DNA from: Lates calcarifer
Lineage: Eukaryota > Chordata > Actinopteri > Centropomidae
DNA: 64,000 nucleotides
NCBI RefSeq assembly: GCF_001640805.2
Contig: NC_066833.1
Coordinates: 11,599,344-11,663,343, forward strand
Direction of reading: 5' to 3'
A program made the translations under genes and the position numbers. Every line of letters begins with the position of its first letter. Position 1 is the stretch's first letter. Of this stretch, positions 36,672 through 48,392 are shown piece after piece. The notes beneath the pieces are model-generated. The model was not told the origin of the DNA. It ran no database searches and saw only the letters and a list, made by a program, of their open reading frames with translations.

Positions 36672-39644
36672 TCAAAGCCTCTGGAAAAGAAGGAGGTGAT
36701 GAGGAATGTATAATCTGTCATCACTCCAGGAATGTTTCAGATGCTGCAGTGACCTCAGAGTTTCACATTTCTATTATTTTGTAGGTAGAGAAAGCTGATT
36801 GCTGTGGCTGAATGTCTCAGCCATTATGGCCGGTCAATGGGGGATTTAATTCCCTTGATGAAATAATGTTATCTACTTTGTATAATACATTTTTCTCAGC
36901 CCTTGGTCATACTAATATGTTGGAATTGTGAAAAGTACTTTGATTGAAGACATCTTTGTGCGTTTTGAGCTTTAGCCCGGAATAACAATGTTCAGAGCAG
37001 GACCTGAACCAATTAATGAGTCAATTGTCTGTGCTGGACAGGTAGTGTACAGTGGGTTTGTAAGAATTTCTTTGCTGGAAAAAAATTCACTGCTGTAAGT
37101 TCCCCACTAACAGTGACTCTTTTGTAACATTGTACAAAGACATTTAATCTATTGTTAATATGAAAATATTGATTAGGGCAGCTTTAACATAAACCCTGAT
37201 ATAATAGTATAGTGTCTATATAATTTTTTTATAGTCTTGTTCATTACTTTTACATTGTTGTAAATAATTGCTAAATGTAAAATGTGGTTTGAACAGCTAT
37301 GCACAGGATTAGGATGGGGACTGTAATGATACATGGTAAACAGAACCACTGTCAACTTCCACCACTGCTGTCTTAGTCTAATTGGCCTTGGCTGTTTGTC
37401 CTTTCTTTCCTTCTTCTGCCTGAAGTGCAGTTTATCTTTTTTTCACCCCGTCTGTGTCTTCCATGATCCCATCCTCGCCTCCAGTGTTGACCACACATAA
37501 TGTATTTACAACTAGACTGTTGATGCCTCCAGTGAAGCTCCACTGTGGCACCCACTGAATAGCCCGTGAGACCATCTGCATCTTTCCGTTCAGCTACTCC
37601 TCATCTCTCTGGTCCAGATCTGCAGGGTCTAGTGGAGCACCACCATCTCCAGGCTTTGGTTCTGGCTGGAGTGGATATCAGGCTGCTTCCCCCAGTTGAG
37701 CTCTTTAAAATAGGATTAGGTGCGCTTACTAGCTTCTTTGGAAACACAGTTCAACTGGCTCACACTTATCTGTGATGAGCAGTCATGAACTGATGGTAGA
37801 GGAATGAGGAACAAAATTAGCTTTTAGAAACACTTCAAATAGTAGTCTGTTGTAGCTGATCTAATTTACAGCATAACCTTGGTTCATCTAAATCTTTCAG
37901 GAGTGGAGGCCACAGTTTATGAAGTACCATGTCATAGCCAGTATCAGCTGGGTTTGGTAGAACTTCATTGTTTTTGTCAAAAACAATTTCACAAACATAC
38001 TAGTGAAATTATTTATAGTACATGAGCACTTATCCCATAATAAAGACATTTTAGATCTTACAGAATGATAATGATTAAAAAAAGAATTTAAGATTGATGG
38101 AATTTTGCTATGTCCATCCACAGTGTTTTTAAAATAACTTCATTGCTCACTCTTTATACTTGGTTAAACAACATGCACATGACATAGCAGATAACAGATA
38201 CAGATGTGAGAAGCAGGATTTAGCAGAACTGACAAGTTTTAGCTGTTATATGTTTAAATGTTTATGTTTTAGAAATTTCTGTTATTAGTAGATCTTTGAT
38301 AGCCAAAGAATAATACCCCTAATGACAATGCTGAAATCTGGCCACATACCTTGAAAAGAGCTTTTTTCTTTTTTTTGTAAATGTTTCAAGGAGCACCAAA
38401 ACTCTTAGTAGGGACTAGTAAACCAGGATGCACTGTTGCCCATCTACTTTTCTAGTGCTACTACCACTAACTACTTTAATATCCTGAATATAACTGTGCA
38501 CTAATATGAGGGATTTTCAACATGACACGGTTGCCCTTTAACAAGTTAATGCTTGGATGCAAATATTAAGGAAAACAGCAGAAATTTCATATCACGACGG
38601 CACACGGGCAAAAATACATTAGTCTGTGAGTAAAACCCCACAAACCTCTGTCAGACAGTGTAAGCTCAAGAAATGTTCTGTGTTGCATTCACCTGATATG
38701 AACTTCTCAAGCAGCCCACATTGTTGTCCACACAGGCACATTCACTCAGAGTGATGGCAACGTGACAACATGATTTGTTGATTAAGATATTCTGAGAACG
38801 CCTACAAACACATGTGATATCACTGGAAAAAACTTGAAATATTTAAGAAAATACAAGAATTTATGATCCTTGTGCAGTATTGAGCTTCACTTTGTTCTAT
38901 TCGACCTTAGTCTTACATCCCCTATCAGATTATCTAAATTACATACATTATATGCAAGAAATTCACAGTCAGCATTATGCTCTTAGGTGTGATCTGTGAC
39001 CCGACAGATGTTAATATCATTCAATGTGCTAGTTCCTTGGAAAGCTCAGAATAAATTACTGTGATTTTCAAGGTCAGGTAGAATACAACTCCCCATATGA
39101 AATTCTCTTGTGGCTTTGATCCATCACCATGGGGAAATCCTTGAAAAACTATCTGGGGATCTGTGGCTTGGTTACACTGACAGACAATCACACGGAGCCC
39201 AAACTAAGAGTCTAAAAGGGCATGAAATTCTTTGTTGTCATGTTGTTTGATGGTTCCTAGATAAGAAATGCAGATTTGACTCATTTGTCCAATTTGCAAG
39301 GCAGATCAGATGTCTTTTTCTCTGTTGCCTTTGTTTTTAAAATACATTCTTAATATAAAATGTCATTGTGTTGCCTCAAAGCACCAATCCTGATGTTCTA
39401 ACCCAGTGTTTTCCAGCCTTTTTTTCTTGAGACCCAGCCATGCTTTTTCAAGTAACATTTCCATTTTTGTAATGCATATTTCATTGTATAACTGAAGCTA
39501 ATATTACATAAGTTGTCTTCAAAGGAAACATGATGATGGCATGCTATGTCAAGGGCTGCTTTTTTCTTTTACTATGAGCTCTGGCTCTGGATATTAGATA
39601 AGTAAAGTTCATTGTACTATTGTGAGCAGTGGTGCCTTAAGGGA
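36672..39644. other. Non-coding stretch, no gene seen
   Basis: No gene recognised. The segment 37370-37770 is less AT-rich and has overlapping frames of about 60-70 codons on both strands without motifs. At about 39405-39440 the words CAGTGTTTTCCAGCC and GAGACCCAGCC resemble a hAT-type terminus, but no second end was found. Confidence 0.4.
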
Positions 39645-39965
39645 AATTGTAATGAGGATACTAACACTCTCAGAGACATGCACATTTTTGGCATGTATTG
39701 TTAACTGTGTTAACCACCTTAGTTTATCATGCAAACATTTGATAATCAGCACTTAACACAAAGTTCAGCTAAGGCTGATGGAAATTTTATTAGTTTTGCA
39801 TTTAATTGGTATTGAACCAAAAATATCAACCTGATGGTGGTGCTATAGGAAAAGTCAGGCTAAAGTCAGCAGGCTTCATCCTTTGGGACACATGAATTTC
39901 TCTGCAAAATTTAATGACAATTCATTAAACAGTCTAAACCAACAACCCTGTCTCCTAGAAATAAT
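39645..39965 (+). mobile_element. Second copy of the 36.3-kb repeat family (decayed)
   Basis: It shares, in order, the GCATG..AACATTTGATAAT..AGC segment, AGTTCAGCTAAGGCTGATGG, ACCTGATGGTGGTGCTATAG, GGAAAAGTCAGG, TTCATCCTTTGGGACACATG and a CAAAATTTAATGACAATTCA segment with the family. The 3' A-tail is missing. Confidence 0.6.
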
Positions 39966-42381
39966 GTTTCTATACAGCTAAACTGCAACAACAAATCATT
40001 GTTTAAGAAACAGATGTTGTCTATTAATATAATGAGGACATGTTGTTAATACAAATCCTCACTGAACATATCAGTAAAATGGTCACAGACAATATACTTA
40101 TTTTCCACAAAAATATCCGATCTTGCAGTTATGGGTGTATTGATTCTCCAAAACCACAATTCACCTTTTGTTGTTGTTTTGGGAGGCTAACCAAAATGTT
40201 CTCACAATTTTGATTTGTATGTGCTCTATTACTCATCTTGGCTAATTAAATCAGCCTAACTTTAACCTCAGGCATGAGATTTGATCATGATTGGACCAAA
40301 ACAGTCATGTAACACGTCCAGAACTTGATATACTCTAAGTTACACAGGAGAGTTGGCTTGTATGTTTTTCAGCTCAAATTACTTCCTTTGTAATTTTTGT
40401 CGTTGTCTTATCAGTCTTCATAAATGACAGTGCTTGTTTTACATGACAGCAAAACAAGTTAGTTAAGTGTCACTGATTGCATAATAAATTAAATGTCAAG
40501 GTTACATCTAAGAGTTAAACAGGGGCTGTGCCAGGTGGTAAGGTCATTTTAAGAGATAACGGAGTGAGTGTTCAGCCCTTTCAGCTACAGCCAGACATTC
40601 AGAAATCCTTCTTTGCATATGATGACATTTATGATATGGCCTAAAGGGAGACTGAATATGGAATAAGTAAAGTCATTGGCCAGTTCCTCCTGAGGACCCA
40701 GTGTTAAGCTCCAAATGAGAAGCAATGACAGATTCCTCCCAACATTTTTATGGTGAATGTAGAGCTTTGTGTGAAATTGTGGGCTGGATCAATACTACCT
40801 CTCCTAGGATTTCTTCCATTCAAGATAACCTTATCCCAGCAGAGAGGAGGCCTTCACCCAAAGCACTTGATGTGAATGACAACGAGCTGAGGCCTTTTTC
40901 CAAAGAGGCTTGAATCTTTTTGACGTTATTGTTACCAGATAACAGAGGAAATGATGTGGAAAAACACTAGGTTTTTTGTCAACCTGTGCTATGTCTAATT
41001 TTTCTAATTTTTGTCTAATGGCACATCATATCAAAACAATGATGTTTTTGATTCAGAGAAGGATGCAAACCCTACTGTTGGTCTGAAGTGGGCTACAGAC
41101 AGACTTGTGCTGCCACTGTGACAGGTGTCAGCAGCTGCTTGTTTTTACCTGCCTACAATGAGCTTCACAGGAATGCACTTTAATGCATGAAAGGGCCACA
41201 CTATCCCATGCAATTCAGTTCCATCCCTCACTGTGTAGGTGATTACATTTCCTACAAAATCTATTCACTGTGGCAGTTTTGTTGATCATGAACATAATAT
41301 CTAGGAGATAGGATTTAGTCCAAAGTGATGGACCATCTGACAGACCTACACTCTCACCCACAGAGCCATGTTGCTCGTGTCACAAAAAATTGGAATTGAT
41401 TTCAGGAGATGAGCCAACATTGAGATCCCTCCCTGACTTCCCTCTAGGGGAACATTATCAAGTGTGTTGTATTTTGAAATTACTTAAAATGTCTTTCTTC
41501 ACTGTCACAATGTAGAGGAGTCAGAGGTGCTTTACAAAGTCCTTAACAAATGTATTTGTAAAAGTATTGTATTATTAAGTATTGTTTAAGTATTTTAAAT
41601 TACTGGAGTTCCATATAAATACTGACAAAGTTGGGAGAACTGAACAGCTTCAAGTTATTTCTAGTCTCTTACTGTTGTGGAATTACAAGAATATCTTGTT
41701 GAGATGTATGCTTTTTTTGTGTGTTGTCAACAAATGCCCTCTTGGTGAACCCACTCAAATAAGGCCTGATGTCTCATCAAGCGTGATCTCCATCAAAAAG
41801 GGAGGTTGATGATTCTCATTCTTGGGCCTGATCATCAGTAATGATCCCTGTATCTAGCTCTTGTCAGGACTGTCCCCACTGCCTATTGCCAAGGGAGAAT
41901 TTGAGCACACGCCATCAGCTGATGTACATTTGATGACTGTGGCAACAAAGTCTTCATTGTGGTTATTGTCGAGCTCTGATAGCGAGGCCTGACATTTCTT
42001 TCTCAGAATGTGACTTTCACAATGTAGAGGTCAATTGCCTGACACATCTCTGAGGCCTCATTTGTGCAGGGAGAACTTTGGCACAACACAACAACTTAAT
42101 GACAAATCCAACAAAAAAGGTTCTGATCAATACATCTGTTGCTACATATCTTCATACAGAGGAATCACCTAAACAACATGCAGCCAGGGTATGCTGCTTT
42201 TCAGATTTGCCTGCTCTTTAAGGTCTGCAAGAACACAGTGGGATTTTGTACAGTAAAATACCTTTTCACCCAACAAGTTGTGAAAAAAGTAAGAAAGAAA
42301 GAATCCCTCCTTATTTCCACCCCCTTACTTGTACTTCTACTGCATCTTGGTCAGATGTGGCGCGGCAACATCTGACAACAT
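39966..42381. other. Non-coding stretch; possible conserved element at 41820-42060
   Basis: No gene recognised. The segment 41820-42060 has balanced composition and high complexity unlike its AT-rich surroundings, which is typical of vertebrate conserved non-coding elements. That is only a guess without an alignment. Confidence 0.35.
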
Positions 42382-42502
42382 TTGTCCACAGATATATAAA
42401 CACACTCACATTCACACCTACGGGCAATTTAGAGTTACCAATTAACCTAACCTAATGTGCATGTCTTTGGACAGTGGGAGGAAGCCGGAGTACCCGGACC
42501 CA
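42382..42502 (-). mobile_element. SINE body fragment (HE1/V-SINE-like fish family)
   Basis: On the minus strand it reads GGGTACTCCGGCTTCCTCCC, CTGTCCAAAGACATGCACAT, TAGGTTAATTGGTAACTCTA and AATTGCCCGTAGGTGTGAAT. This is the body of a tRNA-derived SINE that is very common in fish. The tRNA head is missing here. A head fragment of what appears to be the same family lies at 55220-55348. The overlapping plus-strand open frames are artefacts. Confidence 0.8.
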
Positions 42503-42581
42503 GTTGTGCTATTTTGTATATTTCTGTTTTGTTGTTGTTGTTTCTATTTGCTTCTTTCTCTCCTTTTGGGGTAATATATGT

Positions 42582-42582
<1 letters not shown>

Positions 42583-42649
<67 letters not shown>

Positions 42650-42694
42650 TAATATATATATATATATATATTCTCTTATATATATATATATTCA
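42583..42694. repeat. (AT)n microsatellite, compound
   Basis: A long (AT)n run to about 42646, interrupted by GAATA, then a second (AT)n and, after TTCTCTT, a third. It can form cruciforms and explains the frames rich in Tyr-Ile across it. Confidence 0.97.
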
Positions 42695-44841
42695 GGATTT
42701 TGTGCAACACAACAGGATAAAGTAGCACAGGAGTTATGTGATGAACAAAACTCAAGTCTGGGGGGCATCTGTCATAGGGGGGCGAGGACATGGACAATTT
42801 ATACCTGTTATTTAAAATGTGAAATTTGTGGATAGGAGTTAAGAATATTAAAGTTAATAATTAAAGGTGATTGCATTATTCTAAGGTAAAAAATCCAACT
42901 TAATAAGGACTTAAGGACTAACATAATGATTAGATATGATGTGTTGTGAAACCAAAATATGTATTTGAATATGTAATGATGATTAGTCAGAAATGTATTA
43001 AATGTGTAACACCATGGAACAAAATTCTTCATGGAACATTATCCTCGGCTATCTATATGTGAAAACGAACCTCATTCACTCATACTGTTTATTATGTGCT
43101 TGCCAGTTACTGAATTATTCATTGGCGTTTCAGTTTTTCGTAATCCTCCAACTAGTAGTGACACATTATTTCCCATATATATTGCCTAACAAGTACGACA
43201 TGTTGAAAAGAAAACAAGAGCACTTTAGAATGATGGGTATGCAGCACAGTCTCTCTTCTATAAGCAAACATTTCAGAAGTGTTCCTTTAGCTGGTGTCTA
43301 TTTTATTTATTGCATGCACTGCCAGTGGTTTCATACTGTTCCACATTTACAGGTGGTGACAACACACCAAACTATGCAGCAATGCACTAATAAAGACAGG
43401 AAAGAAGAGGACTGCAATCTTGTAATGAGTTGTCCAACCTGAAGAACCACATAGGTTGTTTGTCCATACCCTCTAATACGACCCATAGGAGCATCTCCTG
43501 GAATAGCACACCTATGGTGGCAAGAGTTAGATGTTAAGGATACACACAATGTGTTTTTGGTGAGTAACACTGAAAGTAATCACAATTTTTGCAACAAAAA
43601 TTCCACAGGGTTCCTTTAAATACGTAACACTGGAGCATATTCTTCATTGCTTCCAAGGCATCCTAATGTACAAAATAATACTACTAATAATACAATAATA
43701 GGAAAAATAAGAACATTATATAAAACTACAGTCTGTATGTTTAGACAAAAAAGTCCCAATCCATCAACCCTAGTAATACAGTAAATTATAACTACATCCT
43801 AATAATCTACATGCTTTCCTGTTAGGAATTTACCCTCTGACTTGTGCTTTCATATATAATATTTTTAATATTATACCTTTTTGTAGCTGCTGTTGATTAA
43901 TGAGCTCTCTCTTACAACCTCACAACCAAGATATTAACACTTCTTTGATCAGTGTTAGGTCTTGCATGTTAAACAGGAATGTGAAAAAGGAGACTACAGA
44001 ATATTTCAGTTAGTTTACAAAACTAGATGGTTGCATAAGGTGGCATAGCATGCACAATTATGTGCAGAAAAGTGCTCACTAAATGTAAATGTTCTATAAA
44101 GAAGAGAGCAGCAGAGACTAAATCCATAACATACAGCAGTTTCCCCTCAAAGACACTAACAAAGCAAGAGACAACACTAGGAGGAATGAGAGACAAAGTA
44201 GACTCATGAAAGGGCTAGTCAGATGTTAAGTTGGACTTCAGGGCTGCTGAAAGGTCTCAGTCTTTCATTCTACCCAAAGCAATGCCTGAGCCAATGAGAT
44301 AAAGGCCTTTGTGTTTGTGAGAGCCAATCAGTAATACTCTGAAGAGACTCAAGCCAATTAATCTCTTTGGTGACATAAGCTTTGGAGGGATGGCCTGGTT
44401 AACTCCTGGTGGCGTGCTGAGTCTGGATTGAAACCCTGCTGCTTTTCTTTCATCTCGCGGCAGACAAAACCATGACATTCCCTGCAGCAGAGAGAACTTT
44501 TGAGAGATTTTGTCTGTTTGAAACTGTACCTGCTCTTTCAAGCACTGAGAAGACAAGCTCTATCCAGGAATCACTTCAACGATCTTTTGAAGAATTTGCT
44601 GTCAGAATAATTTATGCAAGGGGAGTATGCAGACACTTACAGCATCAGCATCTAGCCATTTTTTATTCCTCTGTAGTGACATACTAGACTAACTGCTAGA
44701 CCAACATGTCTACTCTCAAACCTTTTGTAGATCAAAGGTAAGGAGACAGTTGGGTGTTCCACATCCTCTTTCAGGTCTGGATGTCACGCTCTCCATCTTC
44801 GATCTCTTGGAGTTCACTTGAAACAATTTTAATAGCCTGAA

Positions 44842-44876
44842 GGAGTACACTGTGTCCTTAATACACAGTGTACTCC
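44842..44876. repeat. Perfect 13-bp hairpin
   Basis: GGAGTACACTGTG and CACAGTGTACTCC are exact inverted repeats around a 9-nt loop (TCCTTAATA). Too short for a miRNA precursor; no known role. Confidence 0.9.
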
Positions 44877-46458
44877 AAATTATAGTGTCTGTGACTTGTT
44901 GATTAGTGTTAAATAATGCAGATAAAACAACAAAGGTTACATGAAAATAAACACATCACAATGCTAATCCTTCCTGCTCAACATTATCTTCTCTCAGAAT
45001 AACCACAATGTTTTTTTGTTTTTTTTTTAATTGTATGATTTGATTGGGATGTAATTTAATCTAGAGAATGGAGACAATCACATACTTGAACTTGAAAGCA
45101 CCCATTGAGTACATCTCTTTTGTGGCACAGCTGTGATTCCAGCCCATATTGCAGCAAAGATTAATGCTGTGAACATACGGTAATGCACATGCTGTTGTTC
45201 AAGGTGTTCTCTGTCACAATTGCAGGGAGGAGGAATAATATATCATTAAGGCTTGCAGTTCGATACAAGACAACAGTGGTCTTTTTAGATGAAGAGTGAC
45301 TTTCACGTAGAATACTAATACATCAAACAGTTTTCTACGAATGACTCTGTTGCTGAAAGCAAAGTAGTGCACAGACTGCTGATGTTTCTGTTGAATTTTA
45401 AATATTCAAATGCTGCCTCTATTCATACTGCCTAAGCTGGAAACCTTTCTCTAAACACTGACTGTGCCAGAATTACAGGGGGTCTCAATTAGTACACAGA
45501 AATGATTTAAGGAAGTTTAAAACTTCAACAAGTAATCATGATCACCCATGAGCTTTTAATGTCATTCCTTCAGGGCAAATGTTAATTGTGGCAAATATTA
45601 ATAAGTATATCATTTATTCATCACCATATTTAAGAAATGAACAACTACTATCTGAATAGTGTTTGGTTATTCTGTTCAGTAACTATTGACCTGATTCTTG
45701 TTTTTGAGCAAAAGAGCACCAAACCTCAAGTTTATTTGGGACCTTCATTCGGAATTTGGAGGACAAGGGATCTTAAGTAAGACAAAAAGCAATGCAGGCA
45801 AATATGCACTCAAACTGGCCACTGGCGTCATAGTAGTAGGCAGGTCTCAGTACCCATGCAGCAGTGGGTGCTGTACATTAATCTAAAGAGCAAACAACGT
45901 TCTCAGGATAAGAGTGGTAACTAACAGCAGTCTGGAGGAGTTCATAAGCAGATGAGGCAATGTTTTGACAGGACCCAAGCCCCCTGATAACCAAGCATAA
46001 CAGATCTGTCTGCTCTATTTGTCCATCTTTGCCGAGTGCATAATCCTACATGTCTCATAGCCAAACGAGGCTCACTATCAGCTTGATATATGAAACAGAA
46101 TGTGACAGAGGGGGTAATGGAGCAGGCATGTTGTCTTCATGCATTCCAGGCGCATATCCAAACACTTTGACGCTGCTTGCTACCCATCAGCCCCCTCCCT
46201 GCTACATGCCATCCTGGACAAGACCTGAATCAAAGAGAGGTCATGATGGTTGAAGACAATCGTGTGTCTTATCATGTTGACTATGATATGATGTGACACT
46301 GTGGACGAAATGGGGGTGTGGGGGGGTAGGGTTGGTGAAGACAGTCAGAGAAAGAGACATAAATGGTGTTTAAACAGGACTAGAAGCCTGTAGCTCACAG
46401 TGGGAGCTCCATCCACAAGGGACAGATCTGCTCTCATGAAGAATGCACCGCAGTAGGT

Positions 46459-46498
<40 letters not shown>

Positions 46499-46506
46499 TG
46501 TGTGTG
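46459..46506. repeat. (GT)n microsatellite
   Basis: About 24 GT units with a single TA interruption near 46492. Confidence 0.97.
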
Positions 46507-47604
46507 GAGGGGATATTTTAGCAGCTGCATATCACAAAGCGTAGCCATGCTTCATCACTGTATCTGCATTTTCAAAGCTATCTCTCTTCAGAGGAGATAA
46601 CTTACTTGCTTGCTTTTCATATTCAACCAGATTCTGTACAACTCAGCATCCATTCAAGTCATAGATTTGTCTTCTAAAACTCTACATCATACTGCTTGTA
46701 CACTATTGTGTCAGCATATATAAATCATAGAAAAAAAATTACAGTTGTCAAAATGAATATTTGCATATTCCAAATTAGAGTAGAGAGCATTATTAAAACC
46801 AACACACTGAGTCATTTATTCTTCTAGTTATAAATGTGGTATCACAGAAGCTCTGGGCAATAAAAGCAGCTATTAATATTTAGACCAGGCAACCACAGTG
46901 TAAGGGAAAGTCTGTGCATTTCCAGCATGCTAGACATCGAGTGGGCAGCCGCAATAATAGAACAATACTCAACCACAACCTCACTTGGAAAAGGTCAGTA
47001 TATTATAATAGCTCTTCACCCCCCAGGTATGGCATGTGATATATGTACAGTAATGTTCAGGCCCCCACTCTGTCATCTGTGCACTCTGAACACTAATCGT
47101 TGGGTAAACAAACAACTCCAAATGTGTTGTAACAGGAGCTCAGCTCTCTGCTGAGGTGAGATTATGATGACAGTGAATCAATAGGCTTCAATAACAAGGC
47201 TCTTATTTAAATCCTCTGTATGGGCTGAAATCCCTGCTGTCTCAATGCAGACATCAGTAAGCCTTTTTTCACATGACAGTGAGTGAGACAAAAGGATTAA
47301 TAGCTGCCTGTGTGCTCTTTATGCTTATTATACTGTCAAGTTTAGGTGTCCAAACTCATCTGATGGAGATGTTAAAGGTCAAATGTGTGGAGGGGTTGCT
47401 GTTCAGATATAGGAATTGGTTAGCATGATGTTAGGTTAGCATGTGGTACACTCACAGTTTTGCCTGAATACTCTCACACTTGAACTTAAATATTTGTGGA
47501 ACACTAGACCTCAGTGTTAACTGACATTTTCAACTTGATTTCGATCACTGAAGAGCATCTTCGTCTCTGTGAATCATGAGTTAGCAACAATAAGTCACAA
47601 GGTT

Positions 47605-48095
47605 GTGCAAACATTTCCGTTCTCTCCTCTGTCTTTTCCTGCTCTTCCCCTCTGATGACCACTGGACCTGAAGCTGCAGGTTTTAGTTGATTCGTCCAGT
47701 TCCACCATTTCAGCCTGCAACCACATCTTTGTCAGACTGATATCCTCCATAGTATGAGGGTCAAGGAAGTGCAACTGCACATCAGCTTGCTCACCACATT
47801 ATTGTATACAGCCTCCAGCTTGTTTTTTATGTCCTTGGTTAACTGAACGCCCTTGTCTGACACAATCAACACATCTTCCCTGCATAGCTTGAACATTGGG
47901 GGAGGAGACACTGGTCACATACTTTTCTCCAGACAAAATATCAGTGAAGTCACTGGCAGGTTTAAGTGTTTTCTGAATAGCCTTCAGGACATCACTGTCC
48001 TGCTATTTAAGGGAAAGGTTACTGCCTTTATCATCAGAGAGGATGTGTTTGGCTGCTTGTGCTTGTTCAAGAATGTCATGTACTATTGCTAATAT
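47605..48095 (-). pseudogene. hAT-family transposase remnant (ZBED-like)
   Basis: Read on the minus strand from 48083: VHDILEQAQAAKHIL, then QDSDVLKAIQKTLKPASDFT and DILSGEKYVT. This matches the fish hAT/ZBED transposase segment around L-K-P-x-x-D-F-T-D-I-L-S-G-E-x-Y-V-T. A frameshift near 47900 leads to PPMFKLCREDVLIVSDKG and QLTKDIKNKLEAVYNN. A second shift near 47785 leads to HFLDPHTMEDIS, the F-L-D-P motif. A TAG at 48005-48003 sits where a Trp precedes Q-D in relatives. It covers roughly 160 residues of the C-terminal half; the BED finger and dimerisation tail are missing. A dead copy with no active neighbour. Confidence 0.82.
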
Positions 48096-48280
48096 GGATC
48101 CCAACAAGCTTGTCCATTTAGAAAACAAACCACTGATTTTTTAAATTCAAATCATTTATAGTGTAGTTACTGTAAAATATACTGTCTCACCAGAGAGAGC
48201 TAAAGTGGAGAATGAGAGCTGCAGTGTGATAAGTTAGGGATATGTGTCTCCTCAAAATCAGATGTGACCTGACAGTGCTT

Positions 48281-48392
48281 GATTTATTTATTTATTTATT
48301 TTAATTTTTGAGAACTGTGTAATAACAACAAGTAATGTTGAGATCCAGGCTAATTAAATCAATCAATAAATAAATAAGTAAATAAATAAAAA
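48281..48392. repeat. Inverted (ATTT)n / (AAAT)n pair
   Basis: A TTTA tetranucleotide array (48283-48304) and an AAAT array (48363-48392) face each other across about 58 bp, so the single strand can fold into a long AT hairpin. It may be the tails of two opposed retroposons or a chance pair. Confidence 0.75.

Larger units (their letters stand above)
42695..47604. other. Non-coding stretch with possible conserved elements
   Basis: No gene recognised. The 146-codon frame at 43002-43442 has no motif. A strong acceptor (TTTTTTATTCCTCTGTAG before 44677) and donor (ATCAAAG/GTAAGG after 44737) bracket 61 nt closed in all frames. The segment 45690-46260 is compositionally complex and may be a conserved non-coding block. 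Confidence 0.4.

Noticed and set aside
37370..37775. Overlapping frames on both strands in a less AT-rich patch
   Set aside because: No motif in either direction and no splice pair. The composition alone explains the open frames.
39405..39440. hAT-like terminal sequence (CAGTGTTTTCCAGCC)
   Set aside because: Only one end, no inverted partner or target duplication found.
42447..42797. Frames of Tyr-Ile repeats on both strands
   Set aside because: Translation of the (AT)n microsatellite and the SINE body.
43002..43442. 146-codon plus-strand frame
   Set aside because: No family resemblance. The right part runs into a segment near 43320-43600 that vaguely resembles a common fish repeat, which I could not confirm.
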